A DNA stretch of 64,000 nucleotides from Natronosporangium hydrolyticum (lineage in GTDB: Bacteria > Actinomycetota > Actinomycetes > Mycobacteriales > Micromonosporaceae). A program made the position numbers and the translations under genes. The notes under the pieces were generated by a model, which did no database searches, was not told the DNA's origin, and saw only the letters and a list, made by a program, of their open reading frames with translations. The stretch covers positions 248,001 through 312,000 of the forward strand of contig NZ_CP070499.1 of assembly GCF_016925615.1 (NCBI RefSeq), written 5' to 3'. Positions 36,401 through 45,314 of this stretch are shown piece by piece. Within the stretch, counting starts at the first letter, position 1. Every line of letters starts with the position of its first letter.

Positions 36401-36967
36401 TTAGCCGGGGAAGCCCGTGAGCCGGATCCGCTGCGGCGCCCAGGCGGCGAGTTCGCGAAGCCGTTGGTCGGGTTCCCCGGTGAAGTCGTCCACCCGCAAC
36501 GCGAGCTGGTATCTGCCGCGTACCCCAGCGTTCAGGGTGCGGAGCACCGCCTGGTCGCACCATCGGGGGATATCGCCGGCGGCCCCGGGCAGGCGGCGGA
36601 CCAGCAGCACCGGTTCGTCGCCGGGCCCGGCGGTAGCGGCCAGTTCGGCCACCGCGCTCCACGGCAGCAGCAGGGTACGGAGGCTGCCGGGGCGGACCTG
36701 CAACGCGTAGTGGTCGGCCCGCAGCCGGGGCCGCCGCAGCAGCGCCGCGGTGAGTGGCAGCAGCCCGGCGGCGAGCAGCGTGATGGCGACCGGTGGCGCG
36801 AGCGCCAACGGGTTGGGTGCGCCGTCGGGCAGCCGGCGCGGCTCTGCGCCGAAGAGCAGCACGGTCCCGGCAGCTACCGTGGCCGCGGCGAACAGGTACC
36901 AGCCGAGCCGCCAGAGCGCCCGCCGCGGGAACCGGCGGCGCCATGTCAACGCTGCAGCTTGGGCCAT
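36401..36967 (-). CDS. Membrane protein with PH-like C-terminal domain
   Basis: A 188-residue protein with two membrane helices (about residues 20-40 and 55-75) and a cytoplasmic C-terminal domain. LRADHYALQVRPGSLRTLLLPWSAVAELA is typical of bacterial PH-like (bPH) domains. The ATG at 36967 is preferred over an upstream in-frame start, since the extra residues are unlike the family. It is divergent from disA. No specific role can be read. Confidence 0.65.
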   Translation of the reverse strand: MAQAAALTWRRRFPRRALWRLGWYLFAAATVAAGTVLLFGAEPRRLPDGAPNPLALAPPVAITLLAAGLLPLTAALLRRPRLRADHYALQVRPGSLRTLLLPWSAVAELAATAGPGDEPVLLVRRLPGAAGDIPRWCDQAVLRTLNAGVRGRYQLALRVDDFTGEPDQRLRELAAWAPQRIRLTGFPG

Positions 36968-37116
36968 CGCCGTGGCGTCCTTCCCCGCCCGCGTGCTGCG
37001 TGCGCGTGCCTCGCTGAGCCGCCCCCCGCCCGCCTGACCAGTGCCGGGATGGACCTTAGCGGGCACGGGCCGGCCCACACCAGCACCGTACGGCCGACGG
37101 TCTCTAGACTGAGCGG

Positions 37117-38241
37117 GTGGCGACCCACCGTGACCCCGGCAGGACGGCCGGGACCATCATGGCCGTCGCGGGTGTCGACGGCGATCCGCTGCGCGCCAAC
37201 CTGGCGTTGATGGCGCCGGGTACGGCGCTGCGGGACGGCCTGGAACGGATCCTGCGGGGCCGGACCGGCGCCTTGATCGTGCTCGGCTACGACGATGTCG
37301 TGGAGTCGATGTGCACCGGCGGCTTCCCGTTGGACGTCGAGTTCTCGGCGACCAGTCTCCGCGAGTTATGCAAGATGGACGGCGGAATCGTGCTCTCCAG
37401 CGAGGGAACCCGGATCATCAAGGCCGGTGTGCACCTTATGCCGGATCCGAACATCCCCACCAACGAGTCCGGCACCCGGCACCGCACCGCCGAGCGGGTC
37501 GCCCGGCAGAGCGGCTTCCCGGTGATCTCGGTGAGCCAGTCCATGCATCTGATCGGGCTTTACCTGAATGGCCAACGGCATGTGCTCGACGACTCCGCCG
37601 CGATCATGTCCCGGGCCAACCAGGCGCTCGCCACCCTCGAACGCTACAAAGTGCGGCTCGACGAGGTCAGCGGCACCCTCTCCGCCCTGGAGATCGAGGA
37701 TCTGGTGACCCTCCGGGACGCGGCGACCGTCGTGCAGCGGCTGGAGATGGTGCGCCGGATCGCCGATGAGATCGCCGGGTACGTGGTCGAGTTGGGGGTC
37801 GACGGCCGGTTGCTGGCGTTGCAGCTCGATGAGCTGATGGCCGGGGTCGACGCCGACCGGACCCTGGTGGTGCGCGACTACCTGCCGATGGATCAACCGG
37901 AGCGGACCAGTCAGGAGGCGCTGCAGGATCTGGACCTGCTCTCCGCCACCGACCTGATCGATCTGGTGTCGGTGGCGAAGGCGCTGGGCTACCCGGCTAC
38001 CGCAGAGGCGCTCGACGCCTCGGTCAGCCCGCGCGGTTTCCGGCTGCTGGCGAAGGTGCCCCGGCTACCCGGTTCGGTGGTCGAGCGGCTGGTTCGCCAC
38101 TTCAGCAGCCTGCAACGACTGTTGGGCGCCACCGTGGAGGACCTGCAGGCGGTGGGTGGTGTCGGCGAGACCCGCGCCAGGGGGGTCCGGGAGGGCCTCT
38201 CCCGCCTCGCCGAGGCGTCGATCCTCGAACGCTACGTCTAG
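37117..38241 (+). CDS. disA: Diadenylate cyclase / DNA integrity scanning protein DisA
   Basis: A 374-residue enzyme that makes cyclic di-AMP from ATP and scans DNA. The N-terminal DAC domain has the catalytic [15 protein letters not shown] (DGA-type) and [16 protein letters not shown] (RHR) motifs. A helical linker and a C-terminal helix-hairpin-helix domain ([19 protein letters not shown]) bind branched DNA. It starts at GTG 37117. The stop codon and nine bases before it are duplicated immediately downstream (38245-38256). Confidence 0.96.
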   Translation: MATHRDPGRTAGTIMAVAGVDGDPLRANLALMAPGTALRDGLERILRGRTGALIVLGYDDVVESMCTGGFPLDVEFSATSLRELCKMDGGIVLSSEGTRIIKAGVHLMPDPNIPTNESGTRHRTAERVARQSGFPVISVSQSMHLIGLYLNGQRHVLDDSAAIMSRANQALATLERYKVRLDEVSGTLSALEIEDLVTLRDAATVVQRLEMVRRIADEIAGYVVELGVDGRLLALQLDELMAGVDADRTLVVRDYLPMDQPERTSQEALQDLDLLSATDLIDLVSVAKALGYPATAEALDASVSPRGFRLLAKVPRLPGSVVERLVRHFSSLQRLLGATVEDLQAVGGVGETRARGVREGLSRLAEASILERYV

Positions 38242-38256
38242 CACCGCTACGTCTAG
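38230..38256 (+). repeat. Direct duplication spanning the disA stop codon
   Basis: CGCTACGTCTAG (38230-38241), ending in the TAG stop, recurs exactly at 38245-38256 with a 15-base period. The second copy lies outside any gene. Confidence 0.85.
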
Positions 38257-38293
38257 CGGCGATGAATGACCAGGGCCGGCTCCGAGCGCTGGC

Positions 38294-38890
38294 TTAGTGC
38301 CCGTGCCCGACATCGAGGTGCTCGCCGCGCTCCTCGGGCTGCAACGGCGGCGCGACCGGCGCCATCAGCGAGAGTTCGGCGCCGTTGTCGAAGGTCAGGG
38401 TGAGCGGGACGACCGCCGCCAGGCCCAACTCCTCGGTGAGGCCGGTCAGCTCGAAGGTCACGTCGATGAAGCCCTCCGGCCCCAGCGCGACCTCCTGCGA
38501 GGCGGCCGCCGGGTCGGTCGGCGCCGGGTCGGCGATCGCCGGATCCTCCGGGTCGGGCCGTGGCAGGGTCACCGTGACCGCGTCTCGGACCGTCACCTCC
38601 TGCGCCGCTGGCGAGCTGACCGAGGTCAGCTGAACCGGCTCCATGGTCTCGTTGATCAGCGCCATCCGGACCGGTGCGTTCTCGCCCACGGCGTAGCCCT
38701 CGGGGGCGAACTCGATGATCACGTTGCGCGCCGAGACACCCTCGTCGCTGACGTTGACGCCGGGCACCGACGGGCGGTCCTGTGCGGTCGCGGCGTTCTG
38801 CGTGGCACCGCAGCCGACCAGCGCCAACCCAAGCAGACCACTCGTCGCGGCCACCGCCACTCTGCGCGTCCCGGCAACCCTGCGCATCAC
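38294..38890 (-). CDS. Predicted lipoprotein (PCu(A)C-like)
   Basis: About 198 residues with a signal helix and lipobox LALVGC (Cys27 from the GTG start). The mature part has a beta-rich domain with VRMALINETMEPVQLTSVSS and ends in GEHLDVGHGH, a histidine-bearing tail that could bind metal. This layout resembles copper chaperones of the PCu(A)C type, but the Met/His cluster of true members is not obvious. A GGGAGG site fits either GTG 38890 or ATG 38887. Its promoter faces the UbiA gene tail. Confidence 0.65.
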   Translation of the reverse strand: MMRRVAGTRRVAVAATSGLLGLALVGCGATQNAATAQDRPSVPGVNVSDEGVSARNVIIEFAPEGYAVGENAPVRMALINETMEPVQLTSVSSPAAQEVTVRDAVTVTLPRPDPEDPAIADPAPTDPAAASQEVALGPEGFIDVTFELTGLTEELGLAAVVPLTLTFDNGAELSLMAPVAPPLQPEERGEHLDVGHGH

Positions 38891-38958
38891 GTCGAACCTC
38901 CCGCCCAGCGTCTGATCCGCCTAAGGGTAGCGTGGCCGTCGATCACCGCTGGCGGCGG

Positions 38959-39882
38959 CTAACCCGGCTGGTTCAACAGCAGCAGCAGCACATTTACCAG
39001 GGCCACCACCAGGAACGCCCGGAACAAGCCGGTCGGCCGGTGGCCCCGCTGGCGGGCGCGGGTCGCCGACCACCAGCCCGCGCAGACCGCTGCCACGGCG
39101 GTGGCCAACCCCGCCATCGCCCACCAGGCCGGCGGCCCTGCCGGGCCGAACCCGAGCACACCGGCGGCGGCGAGCAGCAGCCCGCTGGCCGCGATGCCGC
39201 TGCCGGTAGCGCCAAGCCGGTGCGGTGCCCCGTACACCCCGGTGGCAGCGTCGTCGGCGAGGTCAGGCAGGGCGTTGGCGAAGTGGGCGCCGGCGCCGAG
39301 TAGGGCGCCGGCCGCCAGCAGCCAGCCGGGTGGGGTGGCCGAGGCCGCGAGTACCACGAAGGCCGGCAGCGCCGCGAACGACACCGCGTAGGGCAAGGGT
39401 GAGAAGACCGTGGCCTTCAACGGCCAGTCGTACGCCAGCGCCGACAGCAGCCCGGTCACCGCCACCACCGCCGCCGCGGGGCCGGTGGCCAGGGCCAACA
39501 GCACCGTGGCGACCCCTGCGCCGGCGGCCGCCACCGCCACCGTACGGCGGCGGACCTGACCGGCGACGATCGGCTTGTCGGTGCGCCCGACCGCCGCGTC
39601 CCGCTCGGCGTCGAGGGCGTCGTTGGTCCAGCCGACCGCGAGTTGGCTCGCCGCGACGGTCGCGACCACCAGTGCCGCGGTGGCGGGGCGGTGGCCGACC
39701 GCGAACGCGAGTAGCCCCGCGACCGCGGTCACCGCCGCCGTCGGCTCTGGGTGGGTGGCCCGTGCCAGCGCGACAATCACGCCCGAAGTCAACACGGTGG
39801 GGCGACCGCGGCCGCTGTCGCGTCCCCGGCGTTGTTGTTCCGGATCGTGCTCCGGCTGCGTCACTCTGGCTGTTCGCACCAT
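38959..39882 (-). CDS. UbiA-family prenyltransferase of the type III PKS locus
   Basis: A 307-residue membrane prenyltransferase with about eight helices. The first Asp motif is GWTNDALDAERDAAVGRTDK and the second ALPDLADDAATG, as in UbiA enzymes that prenylate aromatic acceptors. It is divergent, by only 19 bases, from the methyltransferase/dehydrogenase/type III PKS operon. It is distinct from the menaquinone prenyltransferase at 6021. The locus suggests it prenylates an alkylresorcinol, pyrone or quinone-like product; substrate unproven. The first 28 residues are hydrophilic. Confidence 0.82.
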   Translation of the reverse strand: MVRTARVTQPEHDPEQQRRGRDSGRGRPTVLTSGVIVALARATHPEPTAAVTAVAGLLAFAVGHRPATAALVVATVAASQLAVGWTNDALDAERDAAVGRTDKPIVAGQVRRRTVAVAAAGAGVATVLLALATGPAAAVVAVTGLLSALAYDWPLKATVFSPLPYAVSFAALPAFVVLAASATPPGWLLAAGALLGAGAHFANALPDLADDAATGVYGAPHRLGATGSGIAASGLLLAAAGVLGFGPAGPPAWWAMAGLATAVAAVCAGWWSATRARQRGHRPTGLFRAFLVVALVNVLLLLLNQPG

Positions 39883-39901
39883 TTCATGCCATTCTCAGGA
39901 G

Positions 39902-40651
39902 ATGCCCGCGCTCGTACGGCCTCGCAACGACGTCCGGTTGTACGACGATCTGGCGGCGGAGTGGTGGCGGCCGGGCGGCGCGTTCGCGATGTTGCACTGG
40001 TTGGCCCGGGCCCGCGCCGCGCTGGTGCCGCCGGCGGACCGGGCGGGTGCGGTGCTGGTGGACGTGGGCTGTGGCGCCGGTGTACTCGCCCCGCACCTGG
40101 CCGGCAAGGGCTACCGCCACATCGGGGTGGACCTGACCCGCTCGGCGCTGCGTCAGGCGGCTGAGCACGGCGTGACCGTGGTGCAGGGCGACGCCACCGC
40201 GCTGCCGCTGCCGGACCGCTGCGCCGACGTGGTGAGCGCGGGGGAGCTGCTGGAGCACGTCCCGGACCTGCCGGGGGCGGTCCGCGAGGCGTGCCGGATT
40301 CTGCGCCCGGGCGGCCTGCTCGTCGCCGACACGCTGAACGCCACCCGGATCGCCCGGCTGGTCGCGGTGACCGTGGGCGAACGGATCCCGGGCGGCGCAC
40401 CCCCGGGCATCCACGACCCGGCCCTGTTCGTGCCGCCTGCCCGGCTGATCGCCGAGTGCGCCCGGCATGACGTGCCGATCACCGTCCGCGGGGTACGACC
40501 GGCGGTCGGGGCGATGGTGCGGTGGCTGCTGACCCGCCGGGGTGAGGTGCCGATCGTGCCGACCCGCTCCACCGCGGTGCTCTACCAGGCGTGGGGCGTT
40601 CGCAACCGCCCTCCGGACGAGTCCAGGCCGACCCCTGAAGGAGAGACGTGA
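39902..40651 (+). CDS. SAM-dependent methyltransferase (UbiG-like)
   Basis: A 249-residue class I methyltransferase. The SAM-binding VLVDVGCGAGVLAPHLAGKG motif, VVQGDATALPLPD and LRPGGLLVADTLNA follow the UbiG/UbiE arrangement used on quinone-type phenols. An AGGAG sequence directly abuts the ATG, unusually close spacing for a ribosome site. The end overlaps the GTG of the acyl-CoA dehydrogenase-like gene by 4 bases. As part of the type III PKS operon it probably O- or C-methylates the polyketide. Confidence 0.85.
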   Translation: MPALVRPRNDVRLYDDLAAEWWRPGGAFAMLHWLARARAALVPPADRAGAVLVDVGCGAGVLAPHLAGKGYRHIGVDLTRSALRQAAEHGVTVVQGDATALPLPDRCADVVSAGELLEHVPDLPGAVREACRILRPGGLLVADTLNATRIARLVAVTVGERIPGGAPPGIHDPALFVPPARLIAECARHDVPITVRGVRPAVGAMVRWLLTRRGEVPIVPTRSTAVLYQAWGVRNRPPDESRPTPEGET

Positions 40652-41814
40652 CTGATCTGGTGGCGACCGCGGCGCGGCTGGCGCCGCGGTTCGCCGGGCG
40701 GGCGGCGGCGCACGACGACGCCGGCGATTTCCCGACCGCCGACTTCGATGACCTGCGGCAGGCCGGGCTGCTGGGGGTGCTGGTCCCGCCGCGGCTGGGG
40801 GGTGTCGGGGCCGGTTTCGCCGAGTACGCAGCGGTGGCCTACGAACTCGCACAGGGCAACGGTGCGACCGCCCTGGTCTTCAACATGCACGCCTCGGTGA
40901 CCGGGGCGATGGCGGCGGTGGACGACGGGCTCGCCGAGGCGTTGGGGATCCCACCGGCGGCGCTGGCGGCCCGCGACACGCTGCTCCGCGCCGCCGCCGA
41001 CGGTGCGTTCTACGCCGTGGCGATGAGCGAACGGGGCGCCGGTTCCCGGCTGTCGCAGCTGGCGACGATCTACGAACCGGTGCCCGGTGGGTTCCGGATC
41101 ACCGGCGCGAAGACCTTCGTATCCGGCGCCGGCTACGCCGACGGCTACCTGGTGGCGGCGCGACACGCGGATGATCAGCAGGTCGTGTCGCAGTTTCTGG
41201 TGCCGGCCGACGCGGCCGGGCTGTCCGTCGAACGGAGCTGGGACTCGCTAGGGATGCGCGCGACCCGCTCCGATGATCTGCACCTGGCGGTCACGGTCCC
41301 GGCCAGCGCGCTGCTCGGCGGAGTGGAGGGGCTGGCGCTGGCGGTGGCCCAGCTGGCCCCGCACTGGCTGGTCGCCAGCTACGCGGCGGTCTACGTGGGA
41401 GTAGCTCAGGCCGCTGTGACCGCCGCCGCGGCGCACGTCTCCGAGCGGGGGTTGGGCCGGCTGCCGGCGGTCCGGGCCCGGCTCGGGCGGGCCGATGCCG
41501 CGGTCGCCGCCGCCCATCAGGTGGTCCGGGAGGCGGCGCGCCGGGTCGACGCAGCCCCGGGTGATCCCGAGACCAACCGGTGGGTGTGGCGGGCGAAGCT
41601 GCTCGCGGGTACGACGGCGAGCGAGGTGACCGCCTCGCTGCTGGAGGCCGCCGGCACCTCGGCCAGCCGCCGGGGCCATCCGCTGGAACGGCTGTTCCGG
41701 GACGCCCGCTGCGGGTCGCTGCAGCCTGCGACCTCAGATGTCTGCGCCGACTGGCTGGGGGTGGCGGTGCTCGGCGGCGACCCAGACGCAGATGCGGCCG
41801 CGCCGAGATGGTAG
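40648..41814 (+). CDS. Acyl-CoA dehydrogenase-like flavoprotein
   Basis: A 388-residue protein of the acyl-CoA dehydrogenase fold. An N-terminal helical domain (FDDLRQAGLLGVLVPPRLGG) is followed by the middle beta domain, with YAVAMSERGAGSRLSQLATI and GFRITGAKTFVSGAGYADGY, and the C-terminal helical bundle with GHPLERLFRDARCGSLQPAT. The usual catalytic Glu was not located with certainty, so it could be a dehydrogenase or a flavin monooxygenase-type member. It may desaturate the acyl starter of the PKS. Confidence 0.8.
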   Translation: MTDLVATAARLAPRFAGRAAAHDDAGDFPTADFDDLRQAGLLGVLVPPRLGGVGAGFAEYAAVAYELAQGNGATALVFNMHASVTGAMAAVDDGLAEALGIPPAALAARDTLLRAAADGAFYAVAMSERGAGSRLSQLATIYEPVPGGFRITGAKTFVSGAGYADGYLVAARHADDQQVVSQFLVPADAAGLSVERSWDSLGMRATRSDDLHLAVTVPASALLGGVEGLALAVAQLAPHWLVASYAAVYVGVAQAAVTAAAAHVSERGLGRLPAVRARLGRADAAVAAAHQVVREAARRVDAAPGDPETNRWVWRAKLLAGTTASEVTASLLEAAGTSASRRGHPLERLFRDARCGSLQPATSDVCADWLGVAVLGGDPDADAAAPRW

Positions 41815-42875
41815 CGGTGATCGCCGGGGCCGGCCGCGGATTGCCGCCGCCGATCCGGCAGGACGAGATCTGGTCGGGCTACTTCGCCGCCCACTACCAG
41901 GGGCCGGCCCGCGCGCTGGCGCAACGGATCTTCGCCAACGCCGGGGTGGTCACCCGGCACGCCGCGGTCAGCCCGTTGCTGGAGGACGTCTCGCAGTGGC
42001 CGACTGCCCGGCGGATGGAGCGGTACCTGGTAGAGGCGATGCCGCTGGCGAAAGAGGCGGCCGGGGCCGCGCTCGCCGACGCCGGGCTGCCAGCGGGCGA
42101 GCTGGGGCTGCTGGCGGTGTGCTCGTGCACCGGGTACGCCACTCCGGGGCTGGATATCCTGCTCGCCCGGGATCTGGGGTTGGCGGCCGACTGTCGGCGG
42201 CTGTTCGTCGGCCACATGGGGTGCTACGCGGCGCTGCCGGGGCTCTCGGCGGTCGCGGACGCGGTCACGGTCCACCAGCGGCCGGCGTTGCTGCTCTGCA
42301 CCGAACTGGCCAGTCTGCATGTGCAGGCGCCGACGGTGGAGACCGGCCAGATCGTCGCGCACGCGCTCTTCTCCGACGCGGCGGCGGCGGTGGTGGTGAC
42401 CCCGGGCAGCGGCGGATACGAGGTGGTACGGGTCGCCTCGCTGACCGATCCGGCCACCGCCGACCACATGACCTGGGATGTCACCGATCTCGGGTTTCGG
42501 ATGGGGCTTTCACCCCGGGTGCCCGAGGTGCTGGCCAGCCACGTGGGCGGCTTCGTTACCGAGCTGCTGGCGGGCGCCGGCATCGGGCTGGACCAGGTCG
42601 ACGGGTGGGCGGTGCATCCGGGCGGTCCGCACATCCTGGATGTGGTCGAACGGGAACTTGCCCTGCCGGGTGAGGCGCTCGCCGACTCCCGCGGGGTGCT
42701 CGCCGACCACGGCAACTGCTCGTCACCGACGGTGCTGCTGATTCTCGAACGGCTGCGCAAGCTCGGCCGGCGCACCGTGGTGGCGATGGCGTTCGGGCCG
42801 GGTCTGACCCTCTACGCGGCGGTGCTCCACCACCGCCCGCCCACCCACCCGCTTACCCCGCCGATCATGAGCTAG
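41808..42875 (+). CDS. Type III polyketide synthase
   Basis: A 355-residue chalcone-synthase-fold enzyme. The catalytic triad is visible: Cys139 in VGHMGCYAALPGL, His270 in WAVHPGGPHI, and Asn303 in DHGNCSSPTVL. These enzymes extend an acyl-CoA starter with malonyl-CoA and cyclise it to resorcinols or pyrones. The ATG lies inside the end of the preceding gene. The final residues TPPIMS are encoded by one arm of a perfect inverted repeat, used as the terminator shared with the convergent gene. Confidence 0.92.
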   Translation: MVAVIAGAGRGLPPPIRQDEIWSGYFAAHYQGPARALAQRIFANAGVVTRHAAVSPLLEDVSQWPTARRMERYLVEAMPLAKEAAGAALADAGLPAGELGLLAVCSCTGYATPGLDILLARDLGLAADCRRLFVGHMGCYAALPGLSAVADAVTVHQRPALLLCTELASLHVQAPTVETGQIVAHALFSDAAAAVVVTPGSGGYEVVRVASLTDPATADHMTWDVTDLGFRMGLSPRVPEVLASHVGGFVTELLAGAGIGLDQVDGWAVHPGGPHILDVVERELALPGEALADSRGVLADHGNCSSPTVLLILERLRKLGRRTVVAMAFGPGLTLYAAVLHHRPPTHPLTPPIMS

Positions 42876-42926
42876 GTGGCAGACACGCCCGGCGTGTCGG
42901 GTCAACACGCTCATGATCGGCGGGGT
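42855..42926. terminator. Bidirectional terminator between PKS and thioredoxin-like genes
   Basis: Perfect 18-bp arms 42855-42872 and 42909-42926 (GCTCATGATCGGCGGGGT on the right). The left arm encodes the last PKS codons; the right arm reaches the stop of the minus-strand gene. A small inner hairpin GACACGC/GCGTGTC lies between. Confidence 0.75.
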
Positions 42927-43690
42927 CAGGAGCCGAGGTTGGTCAGCTCGGCCTGGTATTGGGCGACCGAGGTGGCCGCGGGCACGGTGTCCCGGATCTG
43001 CCCCGAGGCGTCGACCAGGATGACGGTGGCCGCGTCGCTGGGCGGCGGCAGCGAAAGCTCGGCCCGCGCGGCACCGGAAGGATCGGCGAGTCGTAGTGGC
43101 TGCGGATCGCCGGGGGCGAGCCCGGTGGGGACCGGCGGCGCCGAGTGGCCCACCAGCACCACCCGCACCCCGGCCGGGGCGGCGGCCGCCGTGGCGGAGA
43201 CCAACTGCTGGCAGTCGCACTCTTCGACCAGCATCAGCACCATCGGGGTCTGTGCCTGCAGGATCACCTGGCGGCCGGTGGCGTCCGGCAGCGTCAGCGG
43301 TGGGAGCGCGGCCGAGTCGACGGCCGGGGTGCCGACGCCGTTGCGGTCGTCAGGCAGGGTGCTCGCCCCCGACCAGGCCATCGCGAAGAGGCTGATCAAC
43401 GTGATCACCACCGCGACCGACATGATCAGTAGCGGGGTGCTGATCGAGGGTTGGCGCGGCTCCGGGTCGTCGCCGGACGGGTCGTCGGCTGGCTCGGCTG
43501 GCGGGCGCCGGCGGCCGGTCAGCCGCTCCTCGGCGAGTTCGGCGCGGAGCTGCTCGGCCTCGGCCGACAACTCAGACGCGTCGTCGGGGACCTCTCCCCA
43601 GCCGGTCGGCAGCTCCGGTAGGTCCGGGTCGCGCGGCCGGTCGCCCTCAGGCGGCATCTCGCCGCCGTTGCCGCCCTGGTGTGTGGCCAT
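42926..43690 (-). CDS. Membrane-anchored thioredoxin-like protein
   Basis: A 254-residue protein. An acidic N-terminal part (about 85 residues) is followed by one membrane helix (LLIMSVAVVITLISLFAMAW) and an extracytoplasmic domain with a thioredoxin-like fold (VILQAQTPMVLMLVEECDCQ). The EECDC arrangement puts two cysteines one residue apart, not the CxxC of a redox-active thioredoxin. The ATG at 43690 is the likely start; the frame is open further up. It is convergent with the PKS and divergent from carD. Confidence 0.7.
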   Translation of the reverse strand: MATHQGGNGGEMPPEGDRPRDPDLPELPTGWGEVPDDASELSAEAEQLRAELAEERLTGRRRPPAEPADDPSGDDPEPRQPSISTPLLIMSVAVVITLISLFAMAWSGASTLPDDRNGVGTPAVDSAALPPLTLPDATGRQVILQAQTPMVLMLVEECDCQQLVSATAAAAPAGVRVVLVGHSAPPVPTGLAPGDPQPLRLADPSGAARAELSLPPPSDAATVILVDASGQIRDTVPAATSVAQYQAELTNLGS

Positions 43691-43879
43691 CGTCTCGAGC
43701 TCCTCGGCGCGAATCCCGATCCACCGTGTCCCGGAATGTGCCTCTCCCACCACTGTCGCGCATCCGTCGCCGGAGCGCCACAGCTATCCGTACCAGAGAT
43801 CCGTATCCTTGCGGTGCGCTCCGAAACCGGATCGGTGTCGAGTGGTGCGGCAACCGCCGATCTTATGGGCATCCGACGA

Positions 43880-43885
43880 TATAAT
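43880..43885 (+). promoter_or_regulatory. Consensus TATAAT upstream of carD
   Basis: A perfect -10 hexamer, rare in this G+C-rich sequence, 163 bases before the carD start. The -35 is weak. It may drive carD with a long leader. Confidence 0.35.
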
Positions 43886-44011
43886 GGGAAAAAGGCGTCC
43901 TACGACGGTTTCGGGTCAGTGCCCCGCGGATCCGGTTGCGGCGGGTTCCCGGCGCGAGCCGCTGAGCTGCGGGAATGGCCTCGCCCGGGGTGGAGCGCGG
44001 GGATCGAGACG

Positions 44012-44020
44012 TGTTACCCT
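44012..44020 (+). promoter_or_regulatory. Extended -10 near the carD start
   Basis: TGTTACCCT fits an extended -10 (TGn-TAnnnT). A start site near 44027 would give a short leader with an AAAGGGG ribosome site. The nearby TTGACA is too close to serve as -35 for carD. Confidence 0.35.
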
Positions 44021-44047
44021 TGACACAGCGAAAGGGGTTTCGAACCT

Positions 44048-44533
44048 ATGGTTTTCAGTGTCGGCGAGACCGTTGTCTACCCCCACCACGGGGCCGCACT
44101 CATCGAGGCAATCGAGACCCGGGTCGTCAAGGGCGAGGAGAAACAGTACCTCGTCCTGCGGGTCGCCCAAGGTGACTTGACGGTGCGGGTCCCCGCGGAG
44201 AACGCCGAGATCGTCGGGGTGCGCGAAGTTGTCGGTGAGGAAGGCCTCACGAAAGTCTTCGATGTGCTTCGGGCTCCGCACACTGAGGAGCCGACCAACT
44301 GGTCGCGGCGCTACAAGGCGAACCTTGAGAAGCTCGCCTCCGGTAATCCCATGAAGGTCGCCGAGGTCGTCCGCGACCTTTGGCGTCGGGAGCGCGAGCG
44401 AGGGCTGTCCGCGGGTGAGAAGCGGATGCTCTCCAAGGCCCGGGACATCCTCGTGGGTGAAGTCGCCCTCTGTGAGCAGAGCAGCAAGGATGAGGCGGAG
44501 ATTCTGCTGGACAAGGTCCTTACCGAGTCCTGA
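44048..44533 (+). CDS. carD: CarD-family RNA polymerase-binding regulator
   Basis: A 161-residue essential-type regulator that stabilises open promoter complexes. The N-terminal Tudor-like RNA polymerase-interaction domain is [20 protein letters not shown] through [14 protein letters not shown]; the C-terminal helical DNA-binding domain contains [17 protein letters not shown] and the conserved Trp wedge region near residue 85. Length equals mycobacterial CarD. An AAAGGGG ribosome site precedes the ATG. ispD follows, as in Mycobacterium. Confidence 0.96.
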   Translation: MVFSVGETVVYPHHGAALIEAIETRVVKGEEKQYLVLRVAQGDLTVRVPAENAEIVGVREVVGEEGLTKVFDVLRAPHTEEPTNWSRRYKANLEKLASGNPMKVAEVVRDLWRRERERGLSAGEKRMLSKARDILVGEVALCEQSSKDEAEILLDKVLTES

Positions 44534-44578
44534 CTGCGGCGTCCATGACGTCGATCACTCCTTCGAGTTGGCGGTGAC

Positions 44579-45304
44579 GTGACCACGCTGCGCGCCGAGC
44601 GGCGTGGTGACGTTGCTGTGTTGATACCCGCTGGCGGAGCCGGGGTCCGGCTGGGGCCGGGCGGGCCGAAGGCGCTCCGCCCGCTCGCTGGCGAACCACT
44701 GCTTGTCCACGCGGTCCGCCGCGTCTTTGCCGCCGGTGATGTGGGTTGGGTCGTGGTCGCCGCCCCGGCCGGCGCCGAATCTGCCGTCGCCGAGCTGCTG
44801 GGTCCGCTCTCCCCGGAACCTGACCGGCTCCGGGTGGTCACCGGCGGGGCGCAGCGGCAGCACTCGGTCGCCGCCGCGCTCGCCGCCGTTCCGGCCGGTC
44901 CGCAGATCATTCTGGTGCATGACGCGGCGCGGGCCCTGACCCCGCCCGATCTGGTGACCCGGGTCGCCGCCGCGGTACGCGACGGTCACCGCGCCGTGAT
45001 TCCAGTGCTGCCGGTGGTCGACACCGTCGTCGAGGTCACCGCCGCCGGTCGGGTGGCGGGAAACCCGGACCGGTCGGCCCTCCGGGCGGTGCAGACCCCG
45101 CAGGGGTTCGCGCGGGCCACCCTGGAGGCGGCCCACGCGGGGGCCGTCGGAGACGCCGCGACCGACGATGCCGGGTTGGTCAGCCAGCTCGGCATCGAGG
45201 TGCATACGGTGCCCGGTTCGGCGTACGCGATGAAAATCACCACCCCGTACGATCTGACGGTGGCGACCGCCCTGGTGGCGACCGCTGCCGTGCCGGACGC
45301 CTAA
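44579..45304 (+). CDS. ispD: 2-C-methyl-D-erythritol 4-phosphate cytidylyltransferase
   Basis: A 241-residue MEP-pathway enzyme making CDP-methylerythritol. The CTP-binding [19 protein letters not shown], the [16 protein letters not shown] stretch, [18 protein letters not shown] and [11 protein letters not shown] are visible. The GTG start has only a weak ribosome site, 45 bases after carD. It is followed 10 bases later by ispF; both steps serve isoprenoid synthesis. Confidence 0.94.
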   Translation: MTTLRAERRGDVAVLIPAGGAGVRLGPGGPKALRPLAGEPLLVHAVRRVFAAGDVGWVVVAAPAGAESAVAELLGPLSPEPDRLRVVTGGAQRQHSVAAALAAVPAGPQIILVHDAARALTPPDLVTRVAAAVRDGHRAVIPVLPVVDTVVEVTAAGRVAGNPDRSALRAVQTPQGFARATLEAAHAGAVGDAATDDAGLVSQLGIEVHTVPGSAYAMKITTPYDLTVATALVATAAVPDA

Positions 45305-45314
45305 GCTGCCGGGC

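Larger units (their letters stand above)
43691..44047. other. Intergenic region upstream of carD
   Basis: Non-coding space between divergent genes. It contains a perfect TATAAT (43880-43885) and an extended -10-like TGTTACCCT just before the carD start, and no convincing gene. Confidence 0.6.

Noticed and set aside
36312-36944. Long minus-strand frame beside the PH-like gene
   Set aside because: It is the shifted frame of the PH-like protein; its last residues come from motif D.
44020-44025. Perfect TTGACA as the carD -35
   Set aside because: A -10 at normal spacing would overlap the carD start codon, so it is unlikely to drive carD.
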